A stretch of DNA of 64,000 nucleotides, from contig NZ_BAUA01000062.1 of the NCBI RefSeq assembly GCF_000710915.1, positions 1 to 64,000 on the forward strand. The letters are read 5' to 3'. Each line of letters begins with the position of its first letter. Positions within the stretch are counted from its first letter, which is position 1. A model generated the notes under the pieces. It searched no databases and was not told the origin of the DNA. It saw only the letters and a list, made by a program, of their open reading frames with translations. This stretch comes from Nocardia brasiliensis IFM 10847. Its GTDB lineage: Bacteria > Actinomycetota > Actinomycetes > Mycobacteriales > Mycobacteriaceae. Positions 45,537 through 54,832 of the stretch are shown one piece after another. Both the position numbers and the translations under genes were made by a program.

Positions 45537-46505
45537 TTACGAGTCCGGGGTGGAATTCGCGCGGCGGGCGCGGGCGCGGCGCTTTCCCTCGTGCATGGCC
45601 TGCACGCGGGCGACCGGAATGGTGTGGCCTTCGGCGACGAGATCGGCCGGCAGGCTTTGCGGAGCGGGCATTTCGGAGGCCCACGGGTCGCGGTCGCCGA
45701 GCTGCGCCAGCGCGTTGCGCACGGTGAAATCGCGCGGGGTGACCTGCTCGAGATCCGACCAGGCCACCGGGAACGACACCGTCGTGCCCGGCCGGATGCG
45801 CGGGCTGTAGGCGGCGACCACGGTCGCGCCGCCCGCCCGGGTGGAGTCGAGGAACACCCGACCACCCCGGTCCTCGCGAATGAACGCGGTGGTCGCCAGG
45901 TCCGGATCGATCCGCTCCGCACGGGCGGCGATCGCCCGGGTCGCGGCCGCGACATCATCGATGGCGAGCCCGGGCACCAACGGGACGAAGACGTGCACCC
46001 CTTTGGCGCCACTGGTTTTCACCGCGCCGTCGAGCCCGTCGTTGCCGAGCGCCGTGCGGATCAGCTGCGCGGCGCGCACCGCCTGCCCGAACGGCTGCTC
46101 CGGCGCCGGATCGATATCGAGTACGAGGTGCGTCGGGCCTTTGCCGTGGTCGGCGAGCAGCAGCGTCGTGTGGTACTCGATCGCCCGCTGGTTGCCGAAC
46201 CACACCAGCGTGCGGACTTCGTCGGCCAGCGCGTAAGTGACTTCGCGACGGGAACTCTCGGCCCACATCGTCACCCGGTGCATCCACTCCGGGGTGTACT
46301 TGGGCAGGTTCTTCTGCATGAACGGCTCCTGCCCCGGCCGCACCCGGATCACCGACAGCGGCCGGTCGCGCAGCTGGCGCACCATTCGCTCGCCGACCGC
46401 CGCCAGGTAGTCGACCAGATCCCGCTTGGTCGCCTCGGCGCCGTCGAACAGCGGCTTGTCGAGGTTGGTCAGCGCGATCCCCGCGCGGACCTCTGCACTG
46501 CCCAT
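45537..46505 (-). CDS. Stand-alone LigD-type polymerase/primase (PolD-like)
   Basis: 322-aa archaeo-eukaryotic primase-like polymerase of the LigD PolDom family: PEWMHRVTMWAESSRREVTY, WFGNQRAIEYH, catalytic VLDIDPAP (two metal-binding Asp) and KTSGAKGVHVFVPL. There is no ligase or nuclease domain, as in mycobacterial PolD1/PolD2. ATG at 46505; the frame upstream is a shadow. Fills gaps in DNA repair or end joining, often with ribonucleotides. 31 bp after the M23 gene. Confidence 0.88.
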   Translation of the reverse strand: MGSAEVRAGIALTNLDKPLFDGAEATKRDLVDYLAAVGERMVRQLRDRPLSVIRVRPGQEPFMQKNLPKYTPEWMHRVTMWAESSRREVTYALADEVRTLVWFGNQRAIEYHTTLLLADHGKGPTHLVLDIDPAPEQPFGQAVRAAQLIRTALGNDGLDGAVKTSGAKGVHVFVPLVPGLAIDDVAAATRAIAARAERIDPDLATTAFIREDRGGRVFLDSTRAGGATVVAAYSPRIRPGTTVSFPVAWSDLEQVTPRDFTVRNALAQLGDRDPWASEMPAPQSLPADLVAEGHTIPVARVQAMHEGKRRARARRANSTPDS

Positions 46506-46536
46506 CGGCTCACCATGCCCGCCGCGGGCAGCGCGG

Positions 46537-47142
46537 TCAACCCGGGTGTTTCGCGGGCTGTATCGCGGCGAGCGCGTCCACCACGGTGCGATTCGCGCCG
46601 TTCGCGTGCCGTCCGAGCTGCGGCCAGCCCTGCCCGGCGGGCCCCAGCAACTGGGTCCAGACCTCCCGGGTCCGTTCGAGCAGTTCCCGCTGCTCCGGGT
46701 CACTGAGCGAGGACAGGAACCCACCCAGGAAGCGCGCCGCGGCGAGCCAGTCGAGCGGATCGATCTTGGCGCCCGGGTCGTAGCCATACGGCATCACGCT
46801 GAGATGCAGGTGCGGACCGCTGGATTGGCCGTTGCTGCCGACGTAACCGATCAGCTGGCCCGCCTCGACCCGGTCGCCGACCGCCAGTCCGGTCGCGCGG
46901 GCATCCCACATATGCCCGTATTCGGTGACACCGCCGCCCTCCGCGGCGGGATGGTCGATGACAATCCACTGTCCGTAGCCCGCGGCGGCACCGAGGTGGA
47001 GCACCGTGCCGCCGGCACAGGCGTGGATCGGTGTCCCGTCGGGCGCCGGGAAGTCCTGACCGGAATGGAATCCGCCGTCCCGTGGGCCGAACGGTGAACC
47101 GATCGTGAGCGTTTCGCGGGTCATGGGCCAATAGCGAGTCAT
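46537..47142 (-). CDS. M23-family metallopeptidase without signal peptide
   Basis: 201 aa: LytM-type zinc motifs HSGQDFPAPDG (His and Asp) and SSGPHLHLSV (HxH), with YGQWIVIDH between. The ATG at 47142 is fixed by AGGAGGG five bases upstream. No signal sequence or membrane helix is visible although M23 enzymes normally act on the wall, so export would need a non-classical route, or the protein acts inside. The C-terminal 60 residues are helical and extra to the peptidase fold. Confidence 0.82.
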   Translation of the reverse strand: MTRYWPMTRETLTIGSPFGPRDGGFHSGQDFPAPDGTPIHACAGGTVLHLGAAAGYGQWIVIDHPAAEGGGVTEYGHMWDARATGLAVGDRVEAGQLIGYVGSNGQSSGPHLHLSVMPYGYDPGAKIDPLDWLAAARFLGGFLSSLSDPEQRELLERTREVWTQLLGPAGQGWPQLGRHANGANRTVVDALAAIQPAKHPG

Positions 47143-47239
47143 GGGTGCCCTCCTCTCCGCTCCGAATATCGGTGCGCGCCGTCGCGGGTATACCGGTACG
47201 GTCCGCTCAGTGGGCCGAGCCTGGGTCGCGGGCCGGCGG

Positions 47240-48418
47240 TCACAGCCGGAGGTCACGTCCCGCGCCCCAACCGACCACCGCCTGCGCCAGCGTCGCGGCG
47301 GTCAATGTGAGCAGTGGGAGCGCCCAGCCCGCGGTCAGCGTGTGCAGCAAACCGAGCAGCAAGGGGCCGACCGCGGCGACCGCGAAGCCGACCGTCTGTG
47401 CCATTGCGGCGAGGGCGGCCGCCTGTGCGGCGTCGTCGGCCCGCCTGCTCTGGAAGGTCATGGCCAGCACCAGACATACGCCCGCGCCGAGACCGATCAG
47501 CAGCACCGAGACCGGCACCAAGCGCGGCGCGAGCGCGAGCAGCAGGAAACCGATCGCGTTCAGCGCCGAGGCGCCCGCGGCGAGCAGTCGCTGGTCGCCG
47601 AGCCACCGCTCGAGCCACGGCAGCAGATTGACCGCGAGCAGACCGAGCAGCTGAAAGGCGAACAGCAGCACACCCGCCGCCCGCTCGGACACGCCGTTGT
47701 CGTGCACGATGCTCGGCAGCCAGGCGATCATCGCGTAGAAGCCCAGCGACTGCAGGCCCATGAACACGCTCACCTGCCAGGCGAGACCGGACCGCCACGG
47801 GATGCCCGCGGGCGCCGTGGCGGCCGGTGCCCGCACCTGTCCGCGCTGCTGCCCCGACCAGACCAGCAGCGCGGCGACCGCGAGCACCACCCAGCATGCC
47901 AGCGCGCTGCGCCAGCCGCCGGGCAAGTGCTCCGACAGCGGCACCGACACCCCCGACGACACCGCCGCGGTCAGGGTCATCGCGGTCACGTAAGCGCCTG
48001 TCGCCCAGCCGATCCGGCGCTCGGGCAGGCTCGCGCGCAGCACCGACGGCAACAGCACGTTGCCGAAGGTGATGGCCACGGCCAAGATCGCGGTGCCCGC
48101 GAACAAGCACCACAGGCCGGCCGCCGAACGCAGCAGCACACCCGCGACGAGCCCGAGCAGGGCGAACAGCAGTACGCGAGCGGACCCGCGACCCGCGATC
48201 CGCACGACCAGGGGCGAGACGGCGGCGAATATCAGCAACGGCAACGCACCGAGAACCCCGCTGCCCGCACTGGACAGCCCCGTCTCGCGTTCGATGGTGG
48301 GCAGCAGCGCACCGACGCCGGTGAGCGCGGCCCGCAGGTTCGCGCCGATCAGCACGATGCCGATCAGCAGTCCCGCGGTCGGCAGGGTTCGGGTGCGCTC
48401 GACCACGACGGAGTTCAT
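47240..48418 (-). CDS. CynX/NimT-type MFS transporter
   Basis: 392 aa, twelve helices. LIGIVLIGANLRAALTGVGALLP is the typical first-helix sequence of CynX/NimT carriers, which move cyanate, nitroimidazoles or small aromatic compounds. ATG three bases after the cytochrome b561 stop, so co-transcribed with the peroxidase genes and probably with the dpg genes upstream. It may export the pathway product. Confidence 0.87.
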   Translation of the reverse strand: MNSVVVERTRTLPTAGLLIGIVLIGANLRAALTGVGALLPTIERETGLSSAGSGVLGALPLLIFAAVSPLVVRIAGRGSARVLLFALLGLVAGVLLRSAAGLWCLFAGTAILAVAITFGNVLLPSVLRASLPERRIGWATGAYVTAMTLTAAVSSGVSVPLSEHLPGGWRSALACWVVLAVAALLVWSGQQRGQVRAPAATAPAGIPWRSGLAWQVSVFMGLQSLGFYAMIAWLPSIVHDNGVSERAAGVLLFAFQLLGLLAVNLLPWLERWLGDQRLLAAGASALNAIGFLLLALAPRLVPVSVLLIGLGAGVCLVLAMTFQSRRADDAAQAAALAAMAQTVGFAVAAVGPLLLGLLHTLTAGWALPLLTLTAATLAQAVVGWGAGRDLRL

Positions 48419-48421
48419 CGA

Positions 48422-48985
48422 CTAGTGGTTCGAGCCGAAGGTCATCCGCCGAAGCAGCTTGTCCCGCAACAGCAGTGCGTGGAACAGCACCGCGCAGATG
48501 TGCGCGGTGAAGGCCGCGAGCAGCAGATAGGCGAGGATGCCGTGCACCGTGCGCAGCGTCGCGTACAGCCCCGCGTCGGTGGGCACGATCGCCGGGACGC
48601 GCAGCCCGCCGAAGATCCGAATCGGTATCCCGGAGGCCGAAACCAGGGCCCAGCCGATGATCGGCTGGGCCAGAAACAGTGCGTACATGAGGATTTCGGA
48701 GCCGATGGCGATCAGCCGCTCGGGCATGCTCAGGTCGAGCGGGGGTGGGGGCGGCCGGTGCCACAGCCGATTTCCGATGCGCAGCACGGCCAACGCCAGG
48801 ATCGCGAACCCGAGGGACTTGTGCACCTCCAGCAGCACGTTGTAGCGGCCGAGCGAACCGACCAGCGCGCCGCCGATGAAGATCATCGCGACGATCGCGA
48901 TCGCCATCAGCCAGTGCAGGATTCGCGCCGTGACGCCGAATCGGTCGAGCTGCTGGGTGCGGCTTTCGCCGAGTGCGGTCATCAT
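48422..48985 (-). CDS. Cytochrome b561
   Basis: 187 aa with four membrane helices and haem-ligating His residues in ARILHWLMA, LLEVHKSLGF, TLRTVHGILAY and FTAHICAVLFH. Passes electrons across the membrane, here probably to the exported peroxidase-like protein encoded just before it (ATGA overlap). Confidence 0.88.
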   Translation of the reverse strand: MMTALGESRTQQLDRFGVTARILHWLMAIAIVAMIFIGGALVGSLGRYNVLLEVHKSLGFAILALAVLRIGNRLWHRPPPPPLDLSMPERLIAIGSEILMYALFLAQPIIGWALVSASGIPIRIFGGLRVPAIVPTDAGLYATLRTVHGILAYLLLAAFTAHICAVLFHALLLRDKLLRRMTFGSNH

Positions 48986-50052
48986 GCCCGCACCACCTGG
49001 ATCGCGCCCGCGGCCCGCGGCTCGCCCGCCCGCCGTCGGAACGATTCGGCGTAGACGGCCGACCGAGCGGGCAGCAGCGGATCGTCGGAAGCCGCGATGC
49101 CGTCGGGTAACACGAGCGGATCGAAATTGACGTCCTGCACATTGTCGGCGGCTTCGGTGCGCACCGCGTCGAGCACCAGCGTGCCGACCTCCACGGCGCG
49201 CCGATCGGCGGGCCACGATCTCGTCGCGTCATCGGTGGGGTCCTGGCCGCGAATCCCGATGACCAAGCGCAGTTTCCAGCGCAGCGGGCCGCGCCGCAGA
49301 TCGGCGACGAGTGCGTCGAACAACTGGTCCGCGCCCGGCCGCTGCGGCGGCACCGGGCTCGTCTCCGGTTCGAACTGCCAGCGCACGGGCACCGCGCGGC
49401 CCTTGGCGTCGGTGCACTCGAACGCGTTCAGACCGTAGTAGGTCGAACTGGCGAAGCTCGGGGCGTGCGGCCCCTGCTCGATGAGCGCGAGGGCGGCCGC
49501 GGTTTTCGGATGTGTGGCCAGGTGTTGGCGCATCCGCTCCGGGTCGGGTTTGCCGGTCGCCGGATCGGGCGCGAAAGCCAGTGTCCGCGTGTAGAAATCG
49601 TCCGGGGTCGCGTCGAGAAACACCGGGACGTTCACCAGCGCCATCCGCCACTGCTCCCCGTTCGGCAGGAACAGCCGCAGGCCGAGTCCGCGCGGCGTAG
49701 CGAGATCGTCCGGCACGTGCGGATTTCCGCCGGCCAGGGAGAAACGGCCGTCGAGGCGATACCGGCCGGCGCGGAACACCGATGCCTTGCACACTTCGAC
49801 GCCGTTGCCATTGCTCTCGAAATACCCCGCCACGGCAACCCCTTTGGCGTGGTTGCGGCGGCGGCCGGAAAAGTTCCCGCCCGCCGCCTCCTGCAGCCGG
49901 TCGGCGATTCGCCGCGCCGTCAAACGCCGAGGGCCGATGATGTTTTCGCTGAACAGGAAGCCGCCGATGCTCGCGGCACCGACTGCGGCGAGCACCGCGC
50001 CGCCCAGTACCGTGCGCCGATTCAACGACAAACCCGCACTTTCGTCGGTCAT
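48982..50052 (-). CDS. Tat-exported catalase-family peroxidase (SrpA-like)
   Basis: 356 aa. The N-terminus LNRRTVLGGAVLAA is a twin-arginine signal. The rest is the minimal catalase core of SrpA proteins: distal His in RNHAKGVAVAG, FASSTYYGLNAF, and the proximal haem Tyr in RSAVYAESF near the end. GAGGGGGAA before the ATG. Such enzymes act as peroxidases more than catalases. Following the ThDP gene by 65 bp and coupled to cytochrome b561, it could oxidise a phenolic product of the dpg genes outside the cell. Confidence 0.87.
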   Translation of the reverse strand: MTDESAGLSLNRRTVLGGAVLAAVGAASIGGFLFSENIIGPRRLTARRIADRLQEAAGGNFSGRRRNHAKGVAVAGYFESNGNGVEVCKASVFRAGRYRLDGRFSLAGGNPHVPDDLATPRGLGLRLFLPNGEQWRMALVNVPVFLDATPDDFYTRTLAFAPDPATGKPDPERMRQHLATHPKTAAALALIEQGPHAPSFASSTYYGLNAFECTDAKGRAVPVRWQFEPETSPVPPQRPGADQLFDALVADLRRGPLRWKLRLVIGIRGQDPTDDATRSWPADRRAVEVGTLVLDAVRTEAADNVQDVNFDPLVLPDGIAASDDPLLPARSAVYAESFRRRAGEPRAAGAIQVVRA

Positions 50053-50117
50053 GAGTTCCCCCTCTTTCGTGCACTGGTGGGGCGGCGGCCGCCGCCCCGG
50101 AATATCGCGGGGCCGGA

Positions 50118-51935
50118 TCAGGGCGGGCCGAGCGCCTGCAGGCGTTGCACCAGTTCGGCGTCCACGCCGGGCTTTTCGGCCATGAACATGTCCACCGTGG
50201 GCGCGGGCGGCCCGGACGCGGGATCGACGCGGATGTCGATCACGTAGGGCGCGCCGCCCTCGATCACCTTGAACCCGCGCTCGATGGCGTCGCGCAGCTT
50301 GCAACCCTCGGTGACGACCTCGCCGTCGATGTCGAAGGTCGCCGCGATCGCCGCGAAGTCCTGGTTGGGCTGCCCCAGCCGCAGGTACCAGGGTTCGTTG
50401 GCGGGCTCCCAGCCGTAGATCTGCTCGATCGCGCCGACGCCGGTCATCAGCGTCTTGTACTCGTGGTTGTTCAGCACCAGGTACAGCACCGGCAGGTCGA
50501 ACTTGCGCGTGGTCCACCAGGCATTGGTGTGGAACAGCGCGGACCCGTCGCCGACGATGTTCACGACCAGTCGCTCCTTGCCCAGTGCGAGCGAAATACC
50601 CAGCGACGCAGGCAGAGAGAAGCCCAGCGAGCCGCCGGTGGTGCAGAAGTAGGCGTCGGGCACGTCGTACCGGATCGTCTTCTGCACCGCGGCCAGGATC
50701 GAGAACGCCTCGTTGATGACGGTGATCGGCTTGCTGAGCGTCTGCTGCACCTCGGCGATGGCCATCGGCACCTGGATGTCGGGAATCCGCGCGTCCACTT
50801 CGGCGTGCGCGAAGAGATCCGTCAGGGCCGCGAACCCTTCGTCGCGTCCGGTCGAAAGCTGATGCACCCGAAAGTTTCTCGCCTCGGCCGCGGACCAGTC
50901 GAAGTCCGGGTGGGTGGCGATGCCGTCGATGATCCGCGGCAACGTCATCGCGATGTCACCGAGGACCCCGACCTCCGAGTAGTAGTTCTTGCCGATCTCC
51001 CACGCGTCGTTGTGCAGCGTGACCTGGGTGAGGTGCGCCGGAATGATCGGCCCGTTCTCCCAGCGGAAGACGAGGATCTGCGCCTGGGTGTTCACCCCGA
51101 TCTGGAAGACCGTGTCGAAGTCGCCCAGCTGCATGTGCACGCCCTCCTGAGTGGGCAGCAGCTCGCCCTGCCAGTGCGGCAGATCGTTCGGATAGTTCAG
51201 CCTGCTCGACTGATTCGTCGAATAGACCGCCGCGCCGAGCAGCGTCGCCAGCTCCTCGATCTCCGGCCAGGCCGCCGCCTCGCCGACGCCGTCCCCCACC
51301 AGCAGCACCGGATTCCGCGCGCGGGCAAGGGTTTCCGCGGCCGCGGCGACGCCGGCGGGATCGCCGATCACCGCGTGCGCGATCCGGGTGGCCCGCCCCG
51401 TCTCCTGCAGCGCGGGCGCCTCGATCAGGAAGTTCCACGGTATCGAGATGAACACCGGCTGGAACGGCGGCACCTGCACCTCTTTGAACGCGCGCTGCAT
51501 GACGATCGGGATCTCGTCGACGTTGCGGATCTCGTGCGCCCACTTGGTGTACTGGCCCGCGGTCCGCACCAGGTCCGAGGCCAGGATCGGCTCCTGCACC
51601 AGCAGATCGCTGTGCTGCTGGCCGCAGAACACCAGCAGTGGGATGTTGGACCGGTAAGCGTTGAACAGGTTTCCGATGATGTTGGCGGTGCCCGGCGTGA
51701 CGTGCACGATCGCCGCGCCCGGCCGCCCCGACATCCTGGCGTAGCCCATGGCGGCGCCGAGCGCGATGTTCTCGTGCAGGCACGGAATGTAGGACACCCC
51801 GTTCTCCGGGATGGTGGTGCCATCGATCAGCGGGATCTCGTGGGTGCCCGGCACGCCGAAGGCGTATTCGATCCCCGCGTCGCGCAGATAGTCGAAGATG
51901 ATGTCGCGTCCCAGCTTCTTACCAGGTGAATCCAT
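50118..51935 (-). CDS. Thiamine-diphosphate enzyme, benzoylformate decarboxylase-like
   Basis: 605 aa. ThDP motif GDGSALFHTNAWW to LNN (about 462-490) and the activating Glu in CLHENIALG (about 55). The closest visible relatives are benzoylformate decarboxylases: GVPGTHEIP aligns with GNPGSNELP and the HVTPGTAN His (about 78) aligns with BFD His70. The second BFD histidine (His281) has no obvious match. It lies 10 nt after dpgD (ATG at 51935, AGGA six bases upstream). The predicted substrate is 3,5-dihydroxyphenylglyoxylate, giving 3,5-dihydroxybenzaldehyde or, by carboligation, an acyloin. Acetolactate-synthase-like activity is the main alternative. Confidence 0.82.
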   Translation of the reverse strand: MDSPGKKLGRDIIFDYLRDAGIEYAFGVPGTHEIPLIDGTTIPENGVSYIPCLHENIALGAAMGYARMSGRPGAAIVHVTPGTANIIGNLFNAYRSNIPLLVFCGQQHSDLLVQEPILASDLVRTAGQYTKWAHEIRNVDEIPIVMQRAFKEVQVPPFQPVFISIPWNFLIEAPALQETGRATRIAHAVIGDPAGVAAAAETLARARNPVLLVGDGVGEAAAWPEIEELATLLGAAVYSTNQSSRLNYPNDLPHWQGELLPTQEGVHMQLGDFDTVFQIGVNTQAQILVFRWENGPIIPAHLTQVTLHNDAWEIGKNYYSEVGVLGDIAMTLPRIIDGIATHPDFDWSAAEARNFRVHQLSTGRDEGFAALTDLFAHAEVDARIPDIQVPMAIAEVQQTLSKPITVINEAFSILAAVQKTIRYDVPDAYFCTTGGSLGFSLPASLGISLALGKERLVVNIVGDGSALFHTNAWWTTRKFDLPVLYLVLNNHEYKTLMTGVGAIEQIYGWEPANEPWYLRLGQPNQDFAAIAATFDIDGEVVTEGCKLRDAIERGFKVIEGGAPYVIDIRVDPASGPPAPTVDMFMAEKPGVDAELVQRLQALGPP

Positions 51936-51945
51936 TGTCATTCCT

Positions 51946-52758
51946 TCATTGCCCGGTCCAGTTCGGGGCGCGTTTCGCCACGAAGGCCCGGGGTCCTTCC
52001 TGTGCGTCGGCCGAGTTCGCCCGCAGGGTCTCCCACGGGTAATCGGCCACGAATGCGTCCGGCAGCGACTTGGCCGCCCCGGCCGCGGCGGCCTGTTTGA
52101 TCGCGCGCACCGACAGCGGCGCGCAGGCCAGCAGATCGGCGACCCAGCGATCGACGCAGGCGTCCAGTTCGGCGGCCGGGACCACCTCGTTGATCAGGCC
52201 GAGTGCGGCGGCCCGTGCGGCGGGCAACCGCCGACCGGTCAGCAGATACCCGAGCGCCACCCGGTACGGCGCCTGCCGCGGCAGCCGGAACACCCCGCCC
52301 GCCCCCGGGATCAGCCCGAGTTTCGCTTCTGGGAGCCCGAATTCGGCGTCATCGGCGGCGACGATGAGGTCGCAGGCGAGCGCGAGTTCGAAACCACCGC
52401 CGAGCGCGTAGCCGGACACCTTGGCGATCACCGGCTTGGCGAAGGCGAACCGCTCGGTCAGCCGGGGGAATCCCGGTTTGCCCGCACTACCGAACGACGA
52501 GTGCGCCGTGCCCGCGTCGATCCGCCCGGCCAGCTCCTTCAGATCCTGCCCGACCGAAAACGCCCGTCCCCCTTTGCCGCCGAGCACTACCACCCAGATC
52601 GCCGGGTCGGCCTCGATATCGTCCCAGACCTGCCCGAGCTCGTGGTGCATCCGCAGGTTCATCGCGTTGAGCACCTCGGGTCGGTCGAGTTCCACGGTGG
52701 CCACGCGGCCGTGCTTGCGGTAGTCCACCGTCGTCAGGGTCTCCACGGACAGCGTCAT
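51946..52758 (-). CDS. dpgD: Enoyl-CoA hydratase-like DpgD
   Basis: 270-aa crotonase: [24 protein letters not shown] (oxyanion loop), [17 protein letters not shown] and [20 protein letters not shown]. In glycopeptide pathways DpgB and DpgD help DpgA cyclise and aromatise the tetraketide to 3,5-dihydroxyphenylacetyl-CoA. It overlaps dpgC as ATGA. The frame runs far upstream but that part is a shadow of dpgC. Confidence 0.88.
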   Translation of the reverse strand: MTLSVETLTTVDYRKHGRVATVELDRPEVLNAMNLRMHHELGQVWDDIEADPAIWVVVLGGKGGRAFSVGQDLKELAGRIDAGTAHSSFGSAGKPGFPRLTERFAFAKPVIAKVSGYALGGGFELALACDLIVAADDAEFGLPEAKLGLIPGAGGVFRLPRQAPYRVALGYLLTGRRLPAARAAALGLINEVVPAAELDACVDRWVADLLACAPLSVRAIKQAAAAGAAKSLPDAFVADYPWETLRANSADAQEGPRAFVAKRAPNWTGQ

Positions 52759-54068
52759 CGGCCCACCCCCGCATGGAAGCGGCTCACCTTCGTCAGCACG
52801 TCGGCGCCGTAGCACCGCAACGCCTGATGCAGCGCGAATTCCGACAGATAGCGGCGGAACACATCCTGTGGTTCCTCGGCGCAGACCAGCATGTGCTTGT
52901 TCGCGACGACCGCAGGTGCGGCGAGTTGCGCTGCGGCCCGGTCGATTTCGTTGTCCATCAGATCGGACTCGATCACCGTGTCCAGCACCAGACGGGCATC
53001 GGGATCGGTCGCCGCGATCTTGCGCCCGTACAGGATCACCTCGCGGGAGAGCCGGAAGTTCGTCGCGCGACCCAGGCGCAGGTTGCCCGCCCCCGGAATG
53101 ATGCCCTCCTGCGCGGCCGGCAGGCTGACGAAACTGTCGGCGGCCGCGATCACCCGATCGAAGACCAGCAGCAGTTGCGCGCCGCCGCCGATCGCGAACG
53201 AGTCGACCGCGGCGATCCACGGCTTGGTGGCCGGACCGGACAGCCAGTGCCGCTCGTCCCGGGTCATCCCACGCAGAATCTTCGCGATATAACCGGTTTC
53301 GCGACCGAGGATGAAATCGACGAACGAGATCCGGCCCTCGTGCAGGTGCTTCAGGTTGATGCCCGCGCTGAACACCCGGCGACCTCGGTATCGCGGATGA
53401 TCCATCACGCCGCCGCGCACCACGCCGACCCGGGAGCGCGGGTCGAGCAGCACCAGATCGACCGCGCACTCCATATCCGCGACGTGTTGATTGTCCTCGG
53501 CGTTGAGGCAGTGACCGTTGGTGACGGTCAGCGTCGCGGTGGTGCCGGTGCGCCGCAACTCGACCGCGGGCAGCGTGAGCAGCCCGGTCGCCTCGTACTC
53601 GGCCAGCAGGCCGAGCGCGCGCGGCGTCGGGGCGCGCATCGCGTCCAGCAGATGGTTGCCCGCGACGGGATCGGCGAAGACGGCGTGAAAGAAGACGCCC
53701 TGGTCGATCTCCCAGCCTTCCTTGGCCGCCTGCGGCGTCCCGGCTTCGGCGCCGAGTTGCCCGGCATCGGGCAGCAGACCGGGAAACAGCTCCCCGGCCG
53801 CCGCGGCGAGTTCGGCCAGCCGCAGCGGGCGGCGCAGGTCGTCGGTCGCCGCGGCATAGACCTCGCTCAGATGCGCGCGCAGGAACCGGCGGCGCAGCGT
53901 CCGCACGGCACGGTGAGACTCGGCCGCGCGCGCCGCGTCGCTCTCGCCGCGCTGCGGCACCGGCCCGAGCGAACGCAGGAAGGCAGCGTGTTCTTTTGCC
54001 GCCATGTGCAATTCGTCTCGGTCACGGTCGAGCGCGGCGTCCGTGCGCGAGCGGTGAACCGCCGTCAC
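52755..54068 (-). CDS. dpgC: Cofactor-free dioxygenase DpgC
   Basis: 437 aa: helical N-terminal half unique to DpgC, then a crotonase fold ([56 protein letters not shown]) and the family C-terminus [18 protein letters not shown]. DpgC uses O2 without metal or cofactor to turn 3,5-dihydroxyphenylacetyl-CoA into 3,5-dihydroxyphenylglyoxylate and free CoA. The length and flanking dpgB and dpgD make the call firm. Overlaps both neighbours by 4 nt. Confidence 0.92.
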   Translation of the reverse strand: MTAVHRSRTDAALDRDRDELHMAAKEHAAFLRSLGPVPQRGESDAARAAESHRAVRTLRRRFLRAHLSEVYAAATDDLRRPLRLAELAAAAGELFPGLLPDAGQLGAEAGTPQAAKEGWEIDQGVFFHAVFADPVAGNHLLDAMRAPTPRALGLLAEYEATGLLTLPAVELRRTGTTATLTVTNGHCLNAEDNQHVADMECAVDLVLLDPRSRVGVVRGGVMDHPRYRGRRVFSAGINLKHLHEGRISFVDFILGRETGYIAKILRGMTRDERHWLSGPATKPWIAAVDSFAIGGGAQLLLVFDRVIAAADSFVSLPAAQEGIIPGAGNLRLGRATNFRLSREVILYGRKIAATDPDARLVLDTVIESDLMDNEIDRAAAQLAAPAVVANKHMLVCAEEPQDVFRRYLSEFALHQALRCYGADVLTKVSRFHAGVGR

Positions 54069-54790
54069 GACGCGGCCCGTTCCCGGCGCAGCATCCGATC
54101 GGAGGCCGCGAGGTGGGCGCCGAGCGCATCTTCGAAGCGCGTGGTCGCGGCGTCCAGCAGCAGCCGGCGGCGAATCGCGAGTTCAGAGCCGGCCGAGGCA
54201 CCGAACAGCCCGACGGCCGCCGTGATCGCGGCCGCCTCGCCGCCCTCGGTGATCACCTGATCGATCAGTCCGTGTTCGCGCGCCGCCTCGGCGGACAGCG
54301 TCCGCCCGTGGATCGCCAGCTCCCTGGCGCGGCCCAGGCCCGCCTGCCCGGCGAGCCGATAGAGCGCCATCGCGGGCCAGACGTCCGCGCCGGTGCGGGC
54401 CAAACCGAAGGTGGCGCCCGCGCGCACGATCCGATAGTCGGCGACCAGCAGCAGTTCGGCCGCCGGACCGTAGGCCGCACCGCTCACCACGGCAATGATC
54501 GGCGCGGGCACCTGCTCCAGGCGGCGCAGCGCGCTCTCCCATTTGCCGACGTCGGCGACGGCGACATCGCCGGGCCAGGCGAAATATTCATCCGACCGCG
54601 CCCCGTCGATATAGAGGACGACACAGTGACGCAATTCCGGTGTGGTGTCCTCGGCCCGGCGTGCGACCGCGGTCACCGAGGCCACCAGATCGGCGGACAA
54701 CGGACGGTCCGCGGAAATCACCGCGGTGATGACATGAACGTCGCCATTTCCCCGCTCGGCGCCGTTCGAATCGACAGTTGAACTGTTCAT
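54065..54790 (-). CDS. dpgB: Enoyl-CoA hydratase-like DpgB
   Basis: 241-aa crotonase-fold protein without the usual acidic pair; SGAAYGPAAELLLVADYRIV and FGLARTGADVWPAMALYRLAG mark the fold. The ATG at 54790 is preferred (AAGG at right distance; another ATG at 54796). In the Dpg pathway it raises DpgA turnover. Lies 42 nt after dpgA. Confidence 0.87.
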   Translation of the reverse strand: MNSSTVDSNGAERGNGDVHVITAVISADRPLSADLVASVTAVARRAEDTTPELRHCVVLYIDGARSDEYFAWPGDVAVADVGKWESALRRLEQVPAPIIAVVSGAAYGPAAELLLVADYRIVRAGATFGLARTGADVWPAMALYRLAGQAGLGRARELAIHGRTLSAEAAREHGLIDQVITEGGEAAAITAAVGLFGASAGSELAIRRRLLLDAATTRFEDALGAHLAASDRMLRRERAAS

Positions 54791-54832
54791 CGACATGCCT
54801 TGTCTAGGTAGGTTTTCGAAAAGTGAATGAGA

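Noticed and set aside
50145..51929. 594-codon frame opposite the ThDP enzyme
   Set aside because: Shadow frame with no recognisable domain.
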